From: Rosenbergiella epipactidis
GTDB taxonomy: Bacteria; Pseudomonadota; Gammaproteobacteria; Enterobacterales; Enterobacteriaceae
Reading direction: 5' to 3'
Assembly: GCF_018494055.1 (NCBI RefSeq)
Contig: NZ_JABBFQ010000003.1
Location: 434,001 to 498,000 of the forward strand
Length of the DNA stretch: 64,000 bases
Shown here: one piece after another, positions 42,513 to 57,029 of the stretch
Layout: every line of letters begins with the position of its first letter
How positions within the stretch are numbered: position 1 is the first letter of the stretch
Position numbers and translations under genes: made by a program
The notes under the pieces: generated by a model
What the model saw: only the letters and a program-made list of their open reading frames with translations
Told to the model about the DNA's origin: nothing
The model's database searches: none

Positions 42513-44333
42513 ATGAGAAAGCTGATAACCACCTTCGCCATTCTCATTGCGGTGCTGGTCGCAGGAATGACGGCTTTAGTTCTGTTGGTGAATCCAAATG
42601 ATTTCAAACAACATATGGTCCAACAGGTTAAAAAGCGCAGTGGTTATCAACTCACGCTCAAAGGTGATTTGCGCTGGCATGTTTGGCCAAGACTGAGCAT
42701 CTTAAGTGGACCGATTGTTCTGACCGCGCCGGGCGCTTCACAACCTGCGGTAACGGCTGACAATATGCGTTTAGATGTTGAGCTTCTCCCTTTACTCTCC
42801 CACCAGTTGCACATCAGTAAAGTCTTAGTGATGCATGCGGTGATTCAAGCCACACCGGATGCCGCCGCCAAAATAACTGCCACAGGACCGATCGCGCCGG
42901 ACGATAACAGTGCCTTTGCCCCCTCTTTAGGTCACTGGTCCTTAGATATCGCACATCTGTCGGTGGCGAATAGTTTACTGATATGGCAAGATCCACAAGG
43001 CGAACAACTCAATTTCCGTAATGTCGATCTGAGTTTGCATCAAGACAGTTCGCGGGTTGGCCGCTATCACCTAAGTACCGCTTTAACGCGAAACCAGCAG
43101 ACATTCTCAATCGATTTCGACGGGCAGATGGATGCGCGTCATTATCCTTATAAATTGGCTTTTTCGGTCGATCGTGGCAGTTATCAGTTACAAGGCGTTT
43201 CTATACCCGAGCAGGGTGTTAAAGGAGAAACAACCTTCAGCGCCCAATGGTCACCGATGAGCAATACTTTCGACCTCAACGACTTTAGTCTGCATGCAAA
43301 CGACAGCGATTTTCATGGTGAAGCCAGCGGTGTATTAGCGCCTGCCTTACAGCTTAACCTTAAGTTACATTCACAGAACGCTAATTTTGACCAGCTGTTA
43401 TTATCTGGCGGGTCGCAAGTCTCGCAGCAAGTCGCTGCGCAGACCAATAGCCCAAAGCGTGTCGACGTGCAAACTCGCGCTCGTACCCCAGTGGTCGTCG
43501 AGAAAAATAATCGCGGTTTTATTGATTGGTTGAATCAAAGCGAGATTACGAGTCAACTTACGGCTGATCAAGCCACTTGGCATGGGGTGACAGTCAAAGG
43601 GTTAGCATTGAACGCGCATAATGCGATGGGCATGATGAGCTTGAATACGCTCTCCGGTAAGGTGGATGATGGCCATTTCGCGATTCAAGGCAAAGTGGAT
43701 TTCCGACCTGATTTAGCTACCGTCGACCTACACACCGATTTACAGCATATTCCTTTGCAAGTTGTGCAGCCATTATTGCAAATACCGCCGGTGCTACGTG
43801 GGGAGGTTTCGTTACAAGGCGACTTTAGCGGACAGGGGCTACGCGGTAAAGATATCCTGACTCAGTGGCAAGGCCGCTCGACCATCGATCTTATTGGTCT
43901 CGATATCCCGCAAATGAACGTGCAACAAATGGTGATTGATGCCGTGACGCGTGCCAGTAACCGCGTCAACTCTGATCCGACTCTTCATCCGGTTATTCCT
44001 GATATGCGGGGTAACTTTAGCTTAGGTAATGGCACGCTACAGCTGACGCGTTTGGAAGGCGAGAATGCGCAAGTCTCATTAAACGCATTGGGCGAGATTA
44101 ATTTTGCCCAGCATCAGCTCGATATCACTTTCAACCTCTTAACACGTGGCTGGAAAGGCGACCCCGGCATGATTGCTCTATTGGCGAATCAACCTATTCC
44201 GTTACGTTTTTATGGTCCTTGGAATCACTTGCAATATTCACTTTCAGTCGATAGGTTATTGAAAAATAATCTTAAGAGTCGATTACAGCAGTGGCTTAAA
44301 GATAACGATGAGGCTAAACATCCCTCATCGTGA
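42513..44333 (+). CDS. asmA: AsmA, inner-membrane-anchored AsmA-like protein
   Basis: 606 residues. An N-terminal membrane anchor (about 5-28) precedes a large periplasmic beta-rich region, with the N-terminal AsmA motif NPNDFKQHMVQQVKKRSGYQL and the C-terminal AsmA domain with DIPQMNVQQMVIDAVTRASNRV and LLTRGWKGDPGMIALLANQPIPLRFYG. It belongs to the family of bridge-like proteins linked to phospholipid and LPS transport to the outer membrane; AsmA itself was found as a suppressor of outer-membrane protein defects. Confidence 0.94.
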   Translation: MRKLITTFAILIAVLVAGMTALVLLVNPNDFKQHMVQQVKKRSGYQLTLKGDLRWHVWPRLSILSGPIVLTAPGASQPAVTADNMRLDVELLPLLSHQLHISKVLVMHAVIQATPDAAAKITATGPIAPDDNSAFAPSLGHWSLDIAHLSVANSLLIWQDPQGEQLNFRNVDLSLHQDSSRVGRYHLSTALTRNQQTFSIDFDGQMDARHYPYKLAFSVDRGSYQLQGVSIPEQGVKGETTFSAQWSPMSNTFDLNDFSLHANDSDFHGEASGVLAPALQLNLKLHSQNANFDQLLLSGGSQVSQQVAAQTNSPKRVDVQTRARTPVVVEKNNRGFIDWLNQSEITSQLTADQATWHGVTVKGLALNAHNAMGMMSLNTLSGKVDDGHFAIQGKVDFRPDLATVDLHTDLQHIPLQVVQPLLQIPPVLRGEVSLQGDFSGQGLRGKDILTQWQGRSTIDLIGLDIPQMNVQQMVIDAVTRASNRVNSDPTLHPVIPDMRGNFSLGNGTLQLTRLEGENAQVSLNALGEINFAQHQLDITFNLLTRGWKGDPGMIALLANQPIPLRFYGPWNHLQYSLSVDRLLKNNLKSRLQQWLKDNDEAKHPSS

Positions 44334-44340
44334 TAGGGCA

Positions 44341-44361
44341 GGGAGAGTTTCAGACTCTCCC
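44341..44361 (+). terminator. Hairpin after asmA
   Basis: GGGAGAGT/ACTCTCCC, eight perfect base pairs with a five-base loop, 8 bases past the asmA stop. Only a short T stretch follows (CTTTG), so termination would be partial. Confidence 0.5.
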
Positions 44362-44424
44362 TATGCTTTGAAGGTTTAGGCTCATCGATACTATCGTGCA
44401 CGTACCCCAACCAGTGGATGAGAT

Positions 44425-45327
44425 ATGAAAAATTTGAAAGCGGTTATTCCTGTTGCCGGCCTCGGTATGCATATGTTGCCAGCGACCAAAGCGATTCCAA
44501 AAGAGATGTTGCCCATCGTTGATAAGCCGATGATCCAGTACATCATTGATGAATGTGTTACCGCGGGGATTAAAGAGATTGTCTTAGTCACTCATGCCTC
44601 TAAAAATGCGGTGGAAAACCATTTCGATACCACTTACGAGCTTGAGGCACTTCTCGAGCAGCGAGTAAAACGCCAACTTCTCAGCGAAGTAAAAAATATT
44701 TGTCCCCCTGGTGTGACCATAATGAATGTGCGTCAACCGCAGCCGCTAGGCCTCGGTAACGCGATTCTTTGTGCTAAGCCGATCGTCGGCGATAATCCAT
44801 TCGTCGTGGTATTGCCTGATGTGATTCTCGATAATCAAAGTGCTGACCCATTACGCTATAACCTGGCGGCGATGTTGTCGCGTTTTGCTGAAACCGGGCG
44901 TTCACAAGTCCTCTGCCAGACGCTGCCTCGCGAAGAACTTGCAGAATACTCAGTGATCACCACCGAACGGCCTTTAGCGTCCGCAGGTGATACCTGCCGT
45001 ATCGTTGATTTTATTGAAAAACCGACTCATGTTGAAAATCTACCGGAAACCGCGCAACTCGCGGCAGTCGGTCGTTATGTACTTTCTGAAAAAATCTGGG
45101 CGTATTTAGAAGATACTCAGCCAGGCGCTTGGGGGCGAATTCAATTAACGGATGCTATTGCCGCCCTCAATCAAGCTGAAGCGGTGGAAGCCAGTGAGCT
45201 TCATGGCATTAGCTACAACTGCGGGCGTAAGCTCGGGTATATGCAAGCTTTCGTTGCCTATGGATTACGCAATCCACAATCCGGGCAGGCTTTCAGAGAT
45301 TCGATTAAAACACTTCTTAACTCTTAA
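44425..45327 (+). CDS. galF: GalF, UTP-glucose-1-phosphate uridylyltransferase-like subunit
   Basis: 300 residues. The nucleotidyltransferase start reads [25 protein letters not shown] in place of GTR is the mark that separates GalF from active GalU. The sugar-binding region VEFIEKP-like IVDFIEKP and the late [10 protein letters not shown] are present. GalF is considered a weak or regulatory partner of GalU. In most enterics it marks the left edge of the O-antigen cluster; here galE follows after 16 bases. Confidence 0.93.
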   Translation: MKNLKAVIPVAGLGMHMLPATKAIPKEMLPIVDKPMIQYIIDECVTAGIKEIVLVTHASKNAVENHFDTTYELEALLEQRVKRQLLSEVKNICPPGVTIMNVRQPQPLGLGNAILCAKPIVGDNPFVVVLPDVILDNQSADPLRYNLAAMLSRFAETGRSQVLCQTLPREELAEYSVITTERPLASAGDTCRIVDFIEKPTHVENLPETAQLAAVGRYVLSEKIWAYLEDTQPGAWGRIQLTDAIAALNQAEAVEASELHGISYNCGRKLGYMQAFVAYGLRNPQSGQAFRDSIKTLLNS

Positions 45328-45343
45328 TTTAGGCTAATCAATC

Positions 45344-46360
45344 ATGGCAATTTTAGTGACAGGTGGTGCAGGGTATATTGGATCGCACACCGTCTTAGCA
45401 CTGCTGCAACGGGGTGATGACGTCGTTGTATTGGATAATTTGTGTAATGCCTCGCAAGAAGCGCTGGCACGGGTGGCTAAGCTAACCGGACGCCAAGCGG
45501 CGTTTGTTGAAGGTGATATCCGTGATAGAGCCTGCTTGCAGTTGTTATTCGCTGCGCATCGCATTACCGATGTCATCCACTTCGCCGCCTTAAAAGCGGT
45601 GGGGGAATCGACGCGGATGCCGTTAGAGTATTATGAAAATAACGTGTCCGGTACCTTGGTATTGCTCGAAGAGATGCGCCGTGCAGGGATTTGGAACTTT
45701 ATTTTCAGCTCCTCGGCAACTGTCTACGGTGCCGATGCGCCAGTACCTTATGTCGAAACGACGCCGATAGGGGGAACGACCAGCCCTTATGGCACATCCA
45801 AGCTAATGATTGAATTGGTCTTGCAAGACTTTGCCAAAGCCGAGCCGCAATTTAATACTATTGCTTTGCGTTACTTCAACCCAGTGGGTGCGCATGAGTC
45901 GGGCGAAATCGGTGAAGATCCTTCAGGGATCCCGAATAATTTACTGCCGTATATTGCTCAGGTAGCGATCGGTAAGTTACCGCAGTTAGGCGTATTTGGT
46001 GGCGACTACCCGACGCCAGATGGCACTTGTCAACGCGATTATATTCACGTGATGGACCTTGCAGAAGGTCATTTAAAAGCATTGGATCACTTACAACAGA
46101 CTCAAGGCTATCGCGCTTATAATCTTGGTGCGGGCAAAGGCTACTCGGTATTAGAGATGATCCGAGCGTTTGAGCAGGCCTCGGGCTGCACGATCCCGTT
46201 TGAGATCAAGCCTCGCCGTGCTGGCGACCTTGCCGCGTTCTGGGCAGACCCTGCCTTGGCTGCGAAAGAATTAAACTGGAGCGTTTCGCGTGGTATCGAT
46301 GAAATGATGGTCGATACTTGGCGCTGGCAGCAAAAAAATCCCCATGGATATCGTCAATAA
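45344..46360 (+). CDS. galE: UDP-glucose 4-epimerase
   Basis: 338 residues, classical GalE length. The Rossmann motif is TGGAGYIGSHT, and the catalytic Ser/Tyr/Lys are in SSSATVYG and TSPYGTSKLM. NPVGAHESGEIGEDPSGIPNNLLPYIAQVAIGK matches E. coli GalE. It interconverts UDP-glucose and UDP-galactose. Being inside the galF-gnd interval and away from any galKT, it probably serves surface polysaccharide synthesis. Confidence 0.95.
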   Translation: MAILVTGGAGYIGSHTVLALLQRGDDVVVLDNLCNASQEALARVAKLTGRQAAFVEGDIRDRACLQLLFAAHRITDVIHFAALKAVGESTRMPLEYYENNVSGTLVLLEEMRRAGIWNFIFSSSATVYGADAPVPYVETTPIGGTTSPYGTSKLMIELVLQDFAKAEPQFNTIALRYFNPVGAHESGEIGEDPSGIPNNLLPYIAQVAIGKLPQLGVFGGDYPTPDGTCQRDYIHVMDLAEGHLKALDHLQQTQGYRAYNLGAGKGYSVLEMIRAFEQASGCTIPFEIKPRRAGDLAAFWADPALAAKELNWSVSRGIDEMMVDTWRWQQKNPHGYRQ

Positions 46361-46377
46361 GTGTAATTAATAAGCAT

Positions 46378-46437
46378 CTGACCGGGGAGGACTTGATCAA
46401 ACGTGCGTTAAGCATGGATTTCCCGGCCAGGTTTTTA
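46378..46437 (+). terminator. Probable terminator after galE
   Basis: An 11-base stem CTGACCGGGGA/TTCCCGGCCAG (one mismatch and one G-U pair) with a long 31-base loop, followed by GTTTTTAT. It would isolate galF-galE from gnd. Confidence 0.55.
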
Positions 46438-46522
46438 TATAACTTATAGGACAAGGTACGCGCTAACAAACCTAGAACATAATGTTCACATAGGTAAGCT
46501 TTCTACCAGACAGGAGAATGTA

Positions 46523-47929
46523 ATGTCTAAGCAGCAAATTGGTGTTGTCGGAATGGCAGTAATGGGCCGTAATCTCGCGCTAAATATTGAAAGCCGTGGC
46601 TATACTGTCTCAATCTTCAACCGTTCACGTGAAAAGACGGATGAAGTGATTGCAGAAAACCCAGGAAAAAAACTCGCGCCGTTCTACAGCGTTGAAGAGT
46701 TTGTCGAGTCCTTAGAAAAACCTCGTCGTATCCTGTTGATGGTGCAAGCGGGTGAAGCGACAGATAAAACGATTGCCTCACTCACTCCACACCTTGATAA
46801 AGGTGATATCCTGATCGACGGTGGTAACACCTTCTACAAAGATACCATTCGCCGTAACAAAGAGCTGTCTGACCAAGGCTTTAACTTCATCGGTACCGGT
46901 GTTTCCGGCGGTGAAGAAGGTGCATTAAAAGGCCCTTCAATCATGCCTGGCGGTCAAAAAGAAGCTTACGAATTAGTGGCACCGATTTTTGACAAAATCG
47001 CGGCACGCGCAGAAGGCGAAGCCTGTGTGACCTATATCGGTCCAGACGGTGCGGGCCACTATGTGAAAATGGTTCACAACGGTATTGAGTACGGCGATAT
47101 GCAGCTGATTGCAGAAGCTTACTCAGTACTGAAAGGTTCTTTAGGTCTGTCTAATGAAGAATTAGCGAAAACCTTTAGCGAGTGGAACCAAGGTGAGCTA
47201 AGCAGCTACCTAATTGATATCACCAAAGATATTTTCACTAAGAAAGATGATACCGGTAACTACTTGGTTGATGTCATCCTTGATGAAGCAGCGAACAAAG
47301 GTACAGGTAAGTGGACCAGCCAAAGCTCACTGGACCTTGGCGAACCATTATCGCTGATCACTGAGTCAGTGTTTGCACGTTACCTTTCTTCACTGAAATC
47401 ACAACGTGTTGCTGCGTCTAAAGTCCTCACTGGACCAAAAGTTGCTGCGTTTAACGGTGATAAAGCGGAATTTATCGAGAAAGTGCGTCGCGCACTTTAC
47501 TTAGGTAAAATCGTCTCTTACGCACAAGGTTTCTCTCAACTTCGTGCCGCATCAGATCAATATAGCTGGGATCTGAACTACGGCGAATTAGCGAAAATCT
47601 TCCGTGCGGGCTGTATCATCCGTGCACAATTCCTGCAAAAAATCACTGATGCTTATGCAGAGAACCCAGAGATCGCGAACTTACTGCTGGCACCATACTT
47701 CAAAAACATCGCTGATGAATATCAACAAGCGTTACGCGATGTGGTGAGTTATGCAGTACAGAATGGTATCCCAATGCCGACCTTCTCTGCAGCGATTGCT
47801 TATTACGATAGCTACCGTTCAGAAGTTCTGCCTGCGAACCTGATCCAGGCTCAACGTGACTACTTTGGCGCGCACACCTATAAGCGTACCGATAAAGAAG
47901 GTGTTTTCCACACTGAGTGGTTAGACTAA
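46523..47929 (+). CDS. gnd: 6-phosphogluconate dehydrogenase, decarboxylating
   Basis: 468 residues, the enteric length. The NADP motif is [21 protein letters not shown]; the substrate site [18 protein letters not shown] and the catalytic-Lys region [22 protein letters not shown] are intact. It is an oxidative pentose phosphate pathway enzyme forming ribulose 5-phosphate and NADPH. Codon use is strikingly regular, as in highly expressed genes. gnd normally closes the O-antigen cluster; here it stands two genes from galF. Confidence 0.97.
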   Translation: MSKQQIGVVGMAVMGRNLALNIESRGYTVSIFNRSREKTDEVIAENPGKKLAPFYSVEEFVESLEKPRRILLMVQAGEATDKTIASLTPHLDKGDILIDGGNTFYKDTIRRNKELSDQGFNFIGTGVSGGEEGALKGPSIMPGGQKEAYELVAPIFDKIAARAEGEACVTYIGPDGAGHYVKMVHNGIEYGDMQLIAEAYSVLKGSLGLSNEELAKTFSEWNQGELSSYLIDITKDIFTKKDDTGNYLVDVILDEAANKGTGKWTSQSSLDLGEPLSLITESVFARYLSSLKSQRVAASKVLTGPKVAAFNGDKAEFIEKVRRALYLGKIVSYAQGFSQLRAASDQYSWDLNYGELAKIFRAGCIIRAQFLQKITDAYAENPEIANLLLAPYFKNIADEYQQALRDVVSYAVQNGIPMPTFSAAIAYYDSYRSEVLPANLIQAQRDYFGAHTYKRTDKEGVFHTEWLD

Positions 47930-47950
47930 GTCTTAAGTTGAATCTCCTCG

Positions 47951-47983
47951 CAAGCCAGTGACTAGGTCACTGGCTTTTTTTTT
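47951..47983. terminator. Strong terminator between gnd and wzt
   Basis: GCCAGTGAC/GTCACTGGC, nine perfect base pairs with a three-base loop, followed by a run of nine T residues. It ends gnd; the convergent wzt stop lies at the end of the T run. Confidence 0.92.
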
Positions 47984-48674
47984 AGCTGGCGATTCGCCCT
48001 TTTACTAAATGCAGGTGTCGATTAGCGATACGCGCGGCTAAATGCGCATCGTGGGTGGCAATAACAAGAATGGCGGCCTGCTGAGTAAACTGCTGAAGAC
48101 GGTGCTCGACTTTATCTTTGAATAGCGCATCGCCGACACTGATCCATTCATCCATCAACAGTATTTCCGGCGGCTGTGCTGTGCAGATGGCGAAAGCTAA
48201 GCGTAATACCATACCGCTGGAATAGGTACGCACCGGCAGAGAGATAAACTCCTCAAGTTCACTGAAGGCTATCACGTCCTCAATCAGGCTAGGGAGTTGC
48301 TGCTTGGGTATCCCCATAAGTAAGCTTCTGAGTTTGATATTCTCAATACCGGTTAACTCGGGTTCCATGCCCAGCGTCGCATCCAACAACGAACTCATTC
48401 GACCACAGGTTTTGATCTGTCCGGCACTGGGGCTGTAAACGCCAGCCAATGCACGCAGTAGGGTGGTTTTACCTGAACCATTATGGCCGAGTAGCGCTAA
48501 ACGATCCCCTTCATCCAACCTAAAGCTAATATCGTTCAAGGCATTCACGGTCATTGTGCGACCCACCTGACCTAACCGCCCCCCTGCCACAGTGAGCAGT
48601 GAGCGCTTTAAGGAACGTTGCTGGGCGTTATAGATTGGAAATTGAATACTAAGATGCTGACAATCGATATACAT
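47982..48674 (-). CDS. wzt: Wzt-like ATPase of a polysaccharide ABC exporter
   Basis: 230 residues. Walker A GHNGSGKT at 63-70, a Q-loop region, the signature TYSSGMVLRLAFA, Walker B EILLMDEWISVGD and the switch His in VIATHD are present. The length and the pre-Walker segment match the KpsT/Wzt subgroup of O-antigen and capsule exporters. There is no C-terminal carbohydrate-binding domain of the kind found on long Wzt proteins that recognise capped glycans. It starts three bases after the wzm stop, so the two are co-translated. Confidence 0.85.
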   Translation of the reverse strand: MYIDCQHLSIQFPIYNAQQRSLKRSLLTVAGGRLGQVGRTMTVNALNDISFRLDEGDRLALLGHNGSGKTTLLRALAGVYSPSAGQIKTCGRMSSLLDATLGMEPELTGIENIKLRSLLMGIPKQQLPSLIEDVIAFSELEEFISLPVRTYSSGMVLRLAFAICTAQPPEILLMDEWISVGDALFKDKVEHRLQQFTQQAAILVIATHDAHLAARIANRHLHLVKGRIAS

Positions 48675-48677
48675 GAA

Positions 48678-49460
48678 TCATATCCAATAAGCGATACGCT
48701 TACGCGTGTGGGAAATAAGGGTCATCGCAATCAAGGCGGCAGCGAGGGCGAACAGGGCGGTGAGTAGCCACTCCAGCAATGCGGGACAGTGACCTAAGGT
48801 GGTGCCGCGTAGCAGTTCAATAAAATGCGTAAAAGGATTAAGTCGAGCAAAATATTGTTGCTTCGCCGAGAGCAGTGATAATTGCCATATTATTGGGGTA
48901 ACAAAGAACAGTAGTGTCATCACACTGGTAATGATCGGTGCAATATCACGGTAGCGGGTACAAATAATGGCCGCAATTAATCCGACGCTACTTAAAAATA
49001 TCAGGGTAATCAGTAGTGCGGGGAGGAGTAAAAGCATACTCCAAGACCAGTCAGGCGGGTAAATAAGCATCACGATAGGGACAACCGTTAGGTTATGTAA
49101 CAGGATAATCAGCTGCCGCCATGTGACGCGTAAAATATAAAGCGGGAAAGGTAAGGGGATTTGACGGATAAAATGGGCGGCATCATTGAATGCCGTACTG
49201 CTCTCGTTAATCACGCCAGTGCAGAGTGACCAGAAAATTAACCCAAGACAGAGGTGAGGCAAAAAATCCTGCAAGCTGAGGTGAAATAGGCTGCCATAGA
49301 GCGGTCCCATAGCTAACAATGTGGTGGCCATACTGATGGTGATCCAGAATGGCCCTAAGATTGAACGACGATAGCGATTCAGGACATCGTTCCAGGCTAA
49401 GGTTCGCCATAGTGAGAAAAGCGCAAAACTGTGTTTTATTTCAGAGCTAAGAGAATCCAT
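48678..49460 (-). CDS. wzm: Wzm-like permease of a polysaccharide ABC exporter
   Basis: 260 residues with about six membrane segments of the ABC-2 type. The N-terminal motif LAWNDVLNRYRRSILGPFWITIS is characteristic of Wzm/KpsM permeases, as is the late PIIW-NPFTHFIELLRG stretch. With Wzt it should export a lipid-linked polysaccharide across the inner membrane. GGAG lies seven bases before the ATG. It follows the his operon on the same strand after a hairpin. No glycan-synthesis genes accompany it. Confidence 0.85.
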   Translation of the reverse strand: MDSLSSEIKHSFALFSLWRTLAWNDVLNRYRRSILGPFWITISMATTLLAMGPLYGSLFHLSLQDFLPHLCLGLIFWSLCTGVINESSTAFNDAAHFIRQIPLPFPLYILRVTWRQLIILLHNLTVVPIVMLIYPPDWSWSMLLLLPALLITLIFLSSVGLIAAIICTRYRDIAPIITSVMTLLFFVTPIIWQLSLLSAKQQYFARLNPFTHFIELLRGTTLGHCPALLEWLLTALFALAAALIAMTLISHTRKRIAYWI

Positions 49461-49566
49461 TCACCGTCTCCAAAGGGGAAAAGGGCGTTAGTATGCAGAG
49501 TATTACAGGTCAGTGTGAATAAGATTTCTACGGAGGAAGCGGTTATTAAGGGAAGTATTAACATAA

Positions 49567-49589
49567 ATGGGCGGCATAGCGCCGCCCAT
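49567..49589 (-). terminator. Terminator at the end of the his operon
   Basis: ATGGGCGGC/GCCGCCCAT, nine perfect base pairs with a five-base loop, ten bases past the hisI stop. The tail on the minus strand (TTATGTTAAT) is only moderately T-rich, so some read-through into wzm-wzt is possible. Confidence 0.65.
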
Positions 49590-49598
49590 CGGTCAGTG

Positions 49599-50206
49599 TT
49601 ATGCCTGATGACGCTGACGGAGATTAGCAATAATCGAACTGAGATCAAGATCTTGATCCTGCAATAACACGATTAAGTGATAAAGCAGGTCTGATGCTTC
49701 ATTGGTTAACTCCTCACGGTCATTGACGGTGGCAGCCAATGCGGTCTCAACCCCTTCTTCGCCAACCTTCTGGGCAATACGCTTAGTGCCGCTGGCATAT
49801 AAGCTGGCTGTGTAAGAACTGCTCGGATCAGCCGATTTACGACTGGCTAGCAGTTGCTCGAGTTGCCATAAGAAGTGCCAATCGGTGGCAGCAGGAGAGA
49901 AACAACTCGACGTGCCGGTGTGACAGGTTGGGCCATGAGGTAAGGCTAAAACTAATAAGCTATCGCGATCACAGTCAGCCGTAATCTGCTTCACCGTAAG
50001 AAAGTGTCCAGAGGATTCGCCCTTGGTCCATAGACGCTGCTTACTGCGCGACCAGAACGTCACCTTGCCGCTTTGCTGCGTCGCGGCGAGTGCCTCTTGA
50101 TTCATATAGCCGAGCATCAAAACTTCCCCGGACACCGCATGTTGAATAACCGCTGGGATCAGGTTATCGGTTTTTTGCCAATCGAGGGCGGCGATTGCTT
50201 CGGGCG

Positions 50207-50213
<7 letters not shown>
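49599..50213 (-). CDS. hisI: Phosphoribosyl-AMP cyclohydrolase / phosphoribosyl-ATP pyrophosphatase (HisIE)
   Basis: 204 residues, bifunctional. The N-terminal HisI domain (about 1-115) has the zinc/catalytic pattern [38 protein letters not shown]. The C-terminal HisE domain (about 118-204) has [32 protein letters not shown] with the MazG-like Glu/Asp residues. It performs the second and third steps of histidine synthesis. It overlaps hisF by seven bases and is last in the operon. Confidence 0.97.
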
Positions 50214-52291
<2,078 letters not shown>

Positions 52292-52292
<1 letters not shown>

Positions 52293-53358
52293 TACAGCAC
52301 CCCTTTTGAACTTGGCAAGGTGTTGCCTTCGACGCGTATCGCTTGGCGCAGCGTACGACCAAAGGCTTTAAACAGGCTTTCTACACGGTGATGGTCGTTT
52401 TTACCTTTAGTCTTTAAATGTAAGGTCGCGGCCATGGTATAGGAGAGTGAGCGGAAAAAGTGCTCGATCATCTCTGTGCTAAGGTCACCGACATGCTGGT
52501 GAGTAAACTCAGCCTTATATTCCAGCCACGGTCGGCCTGAAATATCCAGCGCGCAGCGTGCGAGGCATTCGTCCATCGGCAAGGTAAAACCGAAGCGTCC
52601 AATCCCGCGCTTATCACCTAAGGCTTTAAGCAGTGCTTCGCCCAAGGCTAATCCCGTATCCTCAACTGTGTGGTGGTCATCGATATGCAGATCGCCTTTC
52701 GCTTGGATAGCTAAGCGAAGGCCACCGTGAGTGGCGATTTGATCGAGCATATGGTCGAAGAAACCAATCCCGGTTGAAATTTTGTTTTCGCCTTCACGGT
52801 CTAACCACACTTCTACCGTAATTTGCGTCTCGTGCGTATTACGCACCACTTTGGCGTAACGGTCTTTACGGCATAGACGTTTAGCAATGGTTGGCCAGGT
52901 TTCCCCGTCTGCACCGTAGCGGATCCCTTCAATGCCCATATTTTCGGCTAAGGTAATATCGGTCGCTCGGTCACCAATGACGTAACTCTGTGCCTTATCG
53001 AGTTGACCTTCTTGCAGCCATTCCTCAACCAGTTGTGTTTTCGGTTTACGGCACGCGCAGTTATCAGCCGGTAAGTGAGGGCAAATCAGCACCTGCGAAA
53101 ATTGAATGCCTTGTGACGCAAATATCTGCATCATCAAGTTATGCGGCGGATCGAAATCGGCTTGGGGGAAACTGTCTGTGCCCAATCCGTCTTGGTTAGT
53201 GATCATCACCAACTCATAGCCCGCTTTTTGTAAGTCAAGTAGCGCAGGGATCACCCCTGATTCGAAAGCTAACTTATCAAGACGGTCAACTTGAAAATCG
53301 AGAGGAGGTTCGCTGATCAGTGTCCCATCACGATCGATAAATAGGGTTTTAGTGGTCA

Positions 53359-53359
<1 letters not shown>
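52292..53359 (-). CDS. hisB: Histidinol-phosphatase / imidazoleglycerol-phosphate dehydratase
   Basis: 355 residues, bifunctional as in enterics. The N-terminal HAD phosphatase (about 1-165) has [13 protein letters not shown], a zinc-binding [14 protein letters not shown] and [13 protein letters not shown]. The C-terminal dehydratase (about 166-355) has the metal-binding repeats [29 protein letters not shown] and [10 protein letters not shown]. It performs the seventh and ninth steps of the pathway. It overlaps both neighbours by one base. Confidence 0.97.
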
Positions 53360-55742
<2,383 letters not shown>

Positions 55743-55745
55743 CGG

Positions 55746-56645
55746 TTACTCCATCATTTTCTCAATGGGTAGGACTAAGATGGAGCTCGCGCCGAGTGCT
55801 TTCAATTTTTCCATCGTTTCCCAGAATAACGTTTCACTGCTCACCATGTGCAGGGCAAGACGCGATTGGTCACCGGCCAATGGCAGAACGGTTGGACGCT
55901 CAGCACCGGGTAGCAGGTCGATGATTTGCTCAAGTTTCTCACTCGGCGCATGCATCATTATGTACTTCGACTCGCGCGCCTGAATAACGCCTTGAATACG
56001 GGTCATCAGTCGGTCGACCAGGGCTTGTTTATCTTCAGAGAGTTCGCCGGCGCGTTGGATCAATACGGCTTTAGAGCGATAGATAACATCAACTTCACGC
56101 AGTCCATTGGCCTCAAGGGTTGCACCGGTTGAGACCAGGTCACAGATAGCATCGCTCAGCCCCGCACGTGGTGCGACTTCGACTGAACCGTTAAGTAAAC
56201 AAGATTTGAAGGTCAGGCCTTTCGAATCAAAATATTTCTTTAATAAGTGTGGATAAGAGGTGGCAATGCGTTTGGTATCTAAGCACTCTGGGCCGGTATA
56301 GACACTGTCGGCAGGCATGGCAAGAGAGAGACGGCATCCGCCAAAATCTAAACGACGTAAAATCGAGAGTTGAGGATCTTCGCCTTGCGCGCGACGGGTC
56401 AACACTTCTTCTTCTAGTACGTTCTCGCCAATAATCCCTAAATCAACGACACCATCCATGACGAGTCCTGGAATATCGTCATCACGGACGCGTAAAATAT
56501 CGATAGGCATATTCTCGGCGAAAGCGATCAAACGCTGTTGTTGTAAATTGATTTTTATTCCACAGCGGGTGAGTAGTTCGCGAGATTCATCACTCAAACG
56601 GCCTGATTTCTGCATTGCAATTCGTAAACGCGTGTTATCCAACAT
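55746..56645 (-). CDS. hisG: ATP phosphoribosyltransferase, long form
   Basis: 299 residues, the long HisG type with a C-terminal ACT-like regulatory domain (about 225-299, ending [17 protein letters not shown]) that binds histidine. The PRPP-binding motif [27 protein letters not shown] is intact. It is the first committed and feedback-inhibited step of histidine synthesis and the first structural gene of hisGDCBHAFI. Confidence 0.97.
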   Translation of the reverse strand: MLDNTRLRIAMQKSGRLSDESRELLTRCGIKINLQQQRLIAFAENMPIDILRVRDDDIPGLVMDGVVDLGIIGENVLEEEVLTRRAQGEDPQLSILRRLDFGGCRLSLAMPADSVYTGPECLDTKRIATSYPHLLKKYFDSKGLTFKSCLLNGSVEVAPRAGLSDAICDLVSTGATLEANGLREVDVIYRSKAVLIQRAGELSEDKQALVDRLMTRIQGVIQARESKYIMMHAPSEKLEQIIDLLPGAERPTVLPLAGDQSRLALHMVSSETLFWETMEKLKALGASSILVLPIEKMME

Positions 56646-56705
56646 TACACCAATCCTCTTGATTTACTTTTCTGTCTGTCATTGTTTTGTATTTATTATG
56701 GGCAT

Positions 56706-56740
56706 TAAAAAAGCCCTCGGAAGAGCGATCTTCCGAGGGC
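56706..56740 (-). terminator. his operon attenuator
   Basis: On the minus strand GCCCTCGGAAGA and TCTTCCGAGGGC form a perfect 12-base-pair stem with a GCGA-type loop followed by six T residues. It sits between the leader peptide and hisG. The leader also holds complementary segments (GAAGAC.. near 56761-56780 and GGTTTGAAC/GTTCAAACC at the ends) able to form alternative structures when ribosomes stall on His codons. Confidence 0.92.
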
Positions 56741-56799
56741 TTTATACGTTCAAACCAGAGGAAGACCTAATCGTCTTCCAGCCGTCATCGCCTGAAAGA

Positions 56800-56847
56800 C
56801 TAGTCAGGATGATGATGGTGTTGATGGCGGGTTTGAACAAAATTCAT
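56800..56847 (-). CDS. hisL: his operon leader peptide
   Basis: A 15-codon reading frame, MNFVQTRHQHHHHPD, followed by TAG. It corresponds to E. coli HisL (which has seven consecutive His) and ends in the same HPD. Here five His codons are interrupted by one Gln. Stalling at these codons during histidine shortage prevents formation of the attenuator. GGATAAG lies upstream as a possible ribosome-binding site. Confidence 0.92.
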   Translation of the reverse strand: MNFVQTRHQHHHHPD

Positions 56848-57029
56848 AATTTTCTTATCCAAATATTGGAAAAAAGTAATGTCATTTAACCTAGCCGAGT
56901 TAATTGACCTTGGCAACCGTTTTTTAGTCCATTTGGTGAATTTTTTTACATCAAACTCAGATAACTTTACTGGTGGGGACAGGAGAGTCGCGCTAACCTT
57001 GAACCATGACTTTTGACGGTGAGACCGGT

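Noticed and set aside
44334..49600. JUMPstart/ops element expected near galF or the polysaccharide exporter
   Set aside because: I looked for GGCGGTAG-type ops sequence on both strands and found only the his terminator stem GGGCGGC, which is not an ops element.
56458..56889. 143-codon plus-strand frame across hisG and the his leader
   Set aside because: It is antisense to hisG, the attenuator and hisL, which fully explain the sequence.
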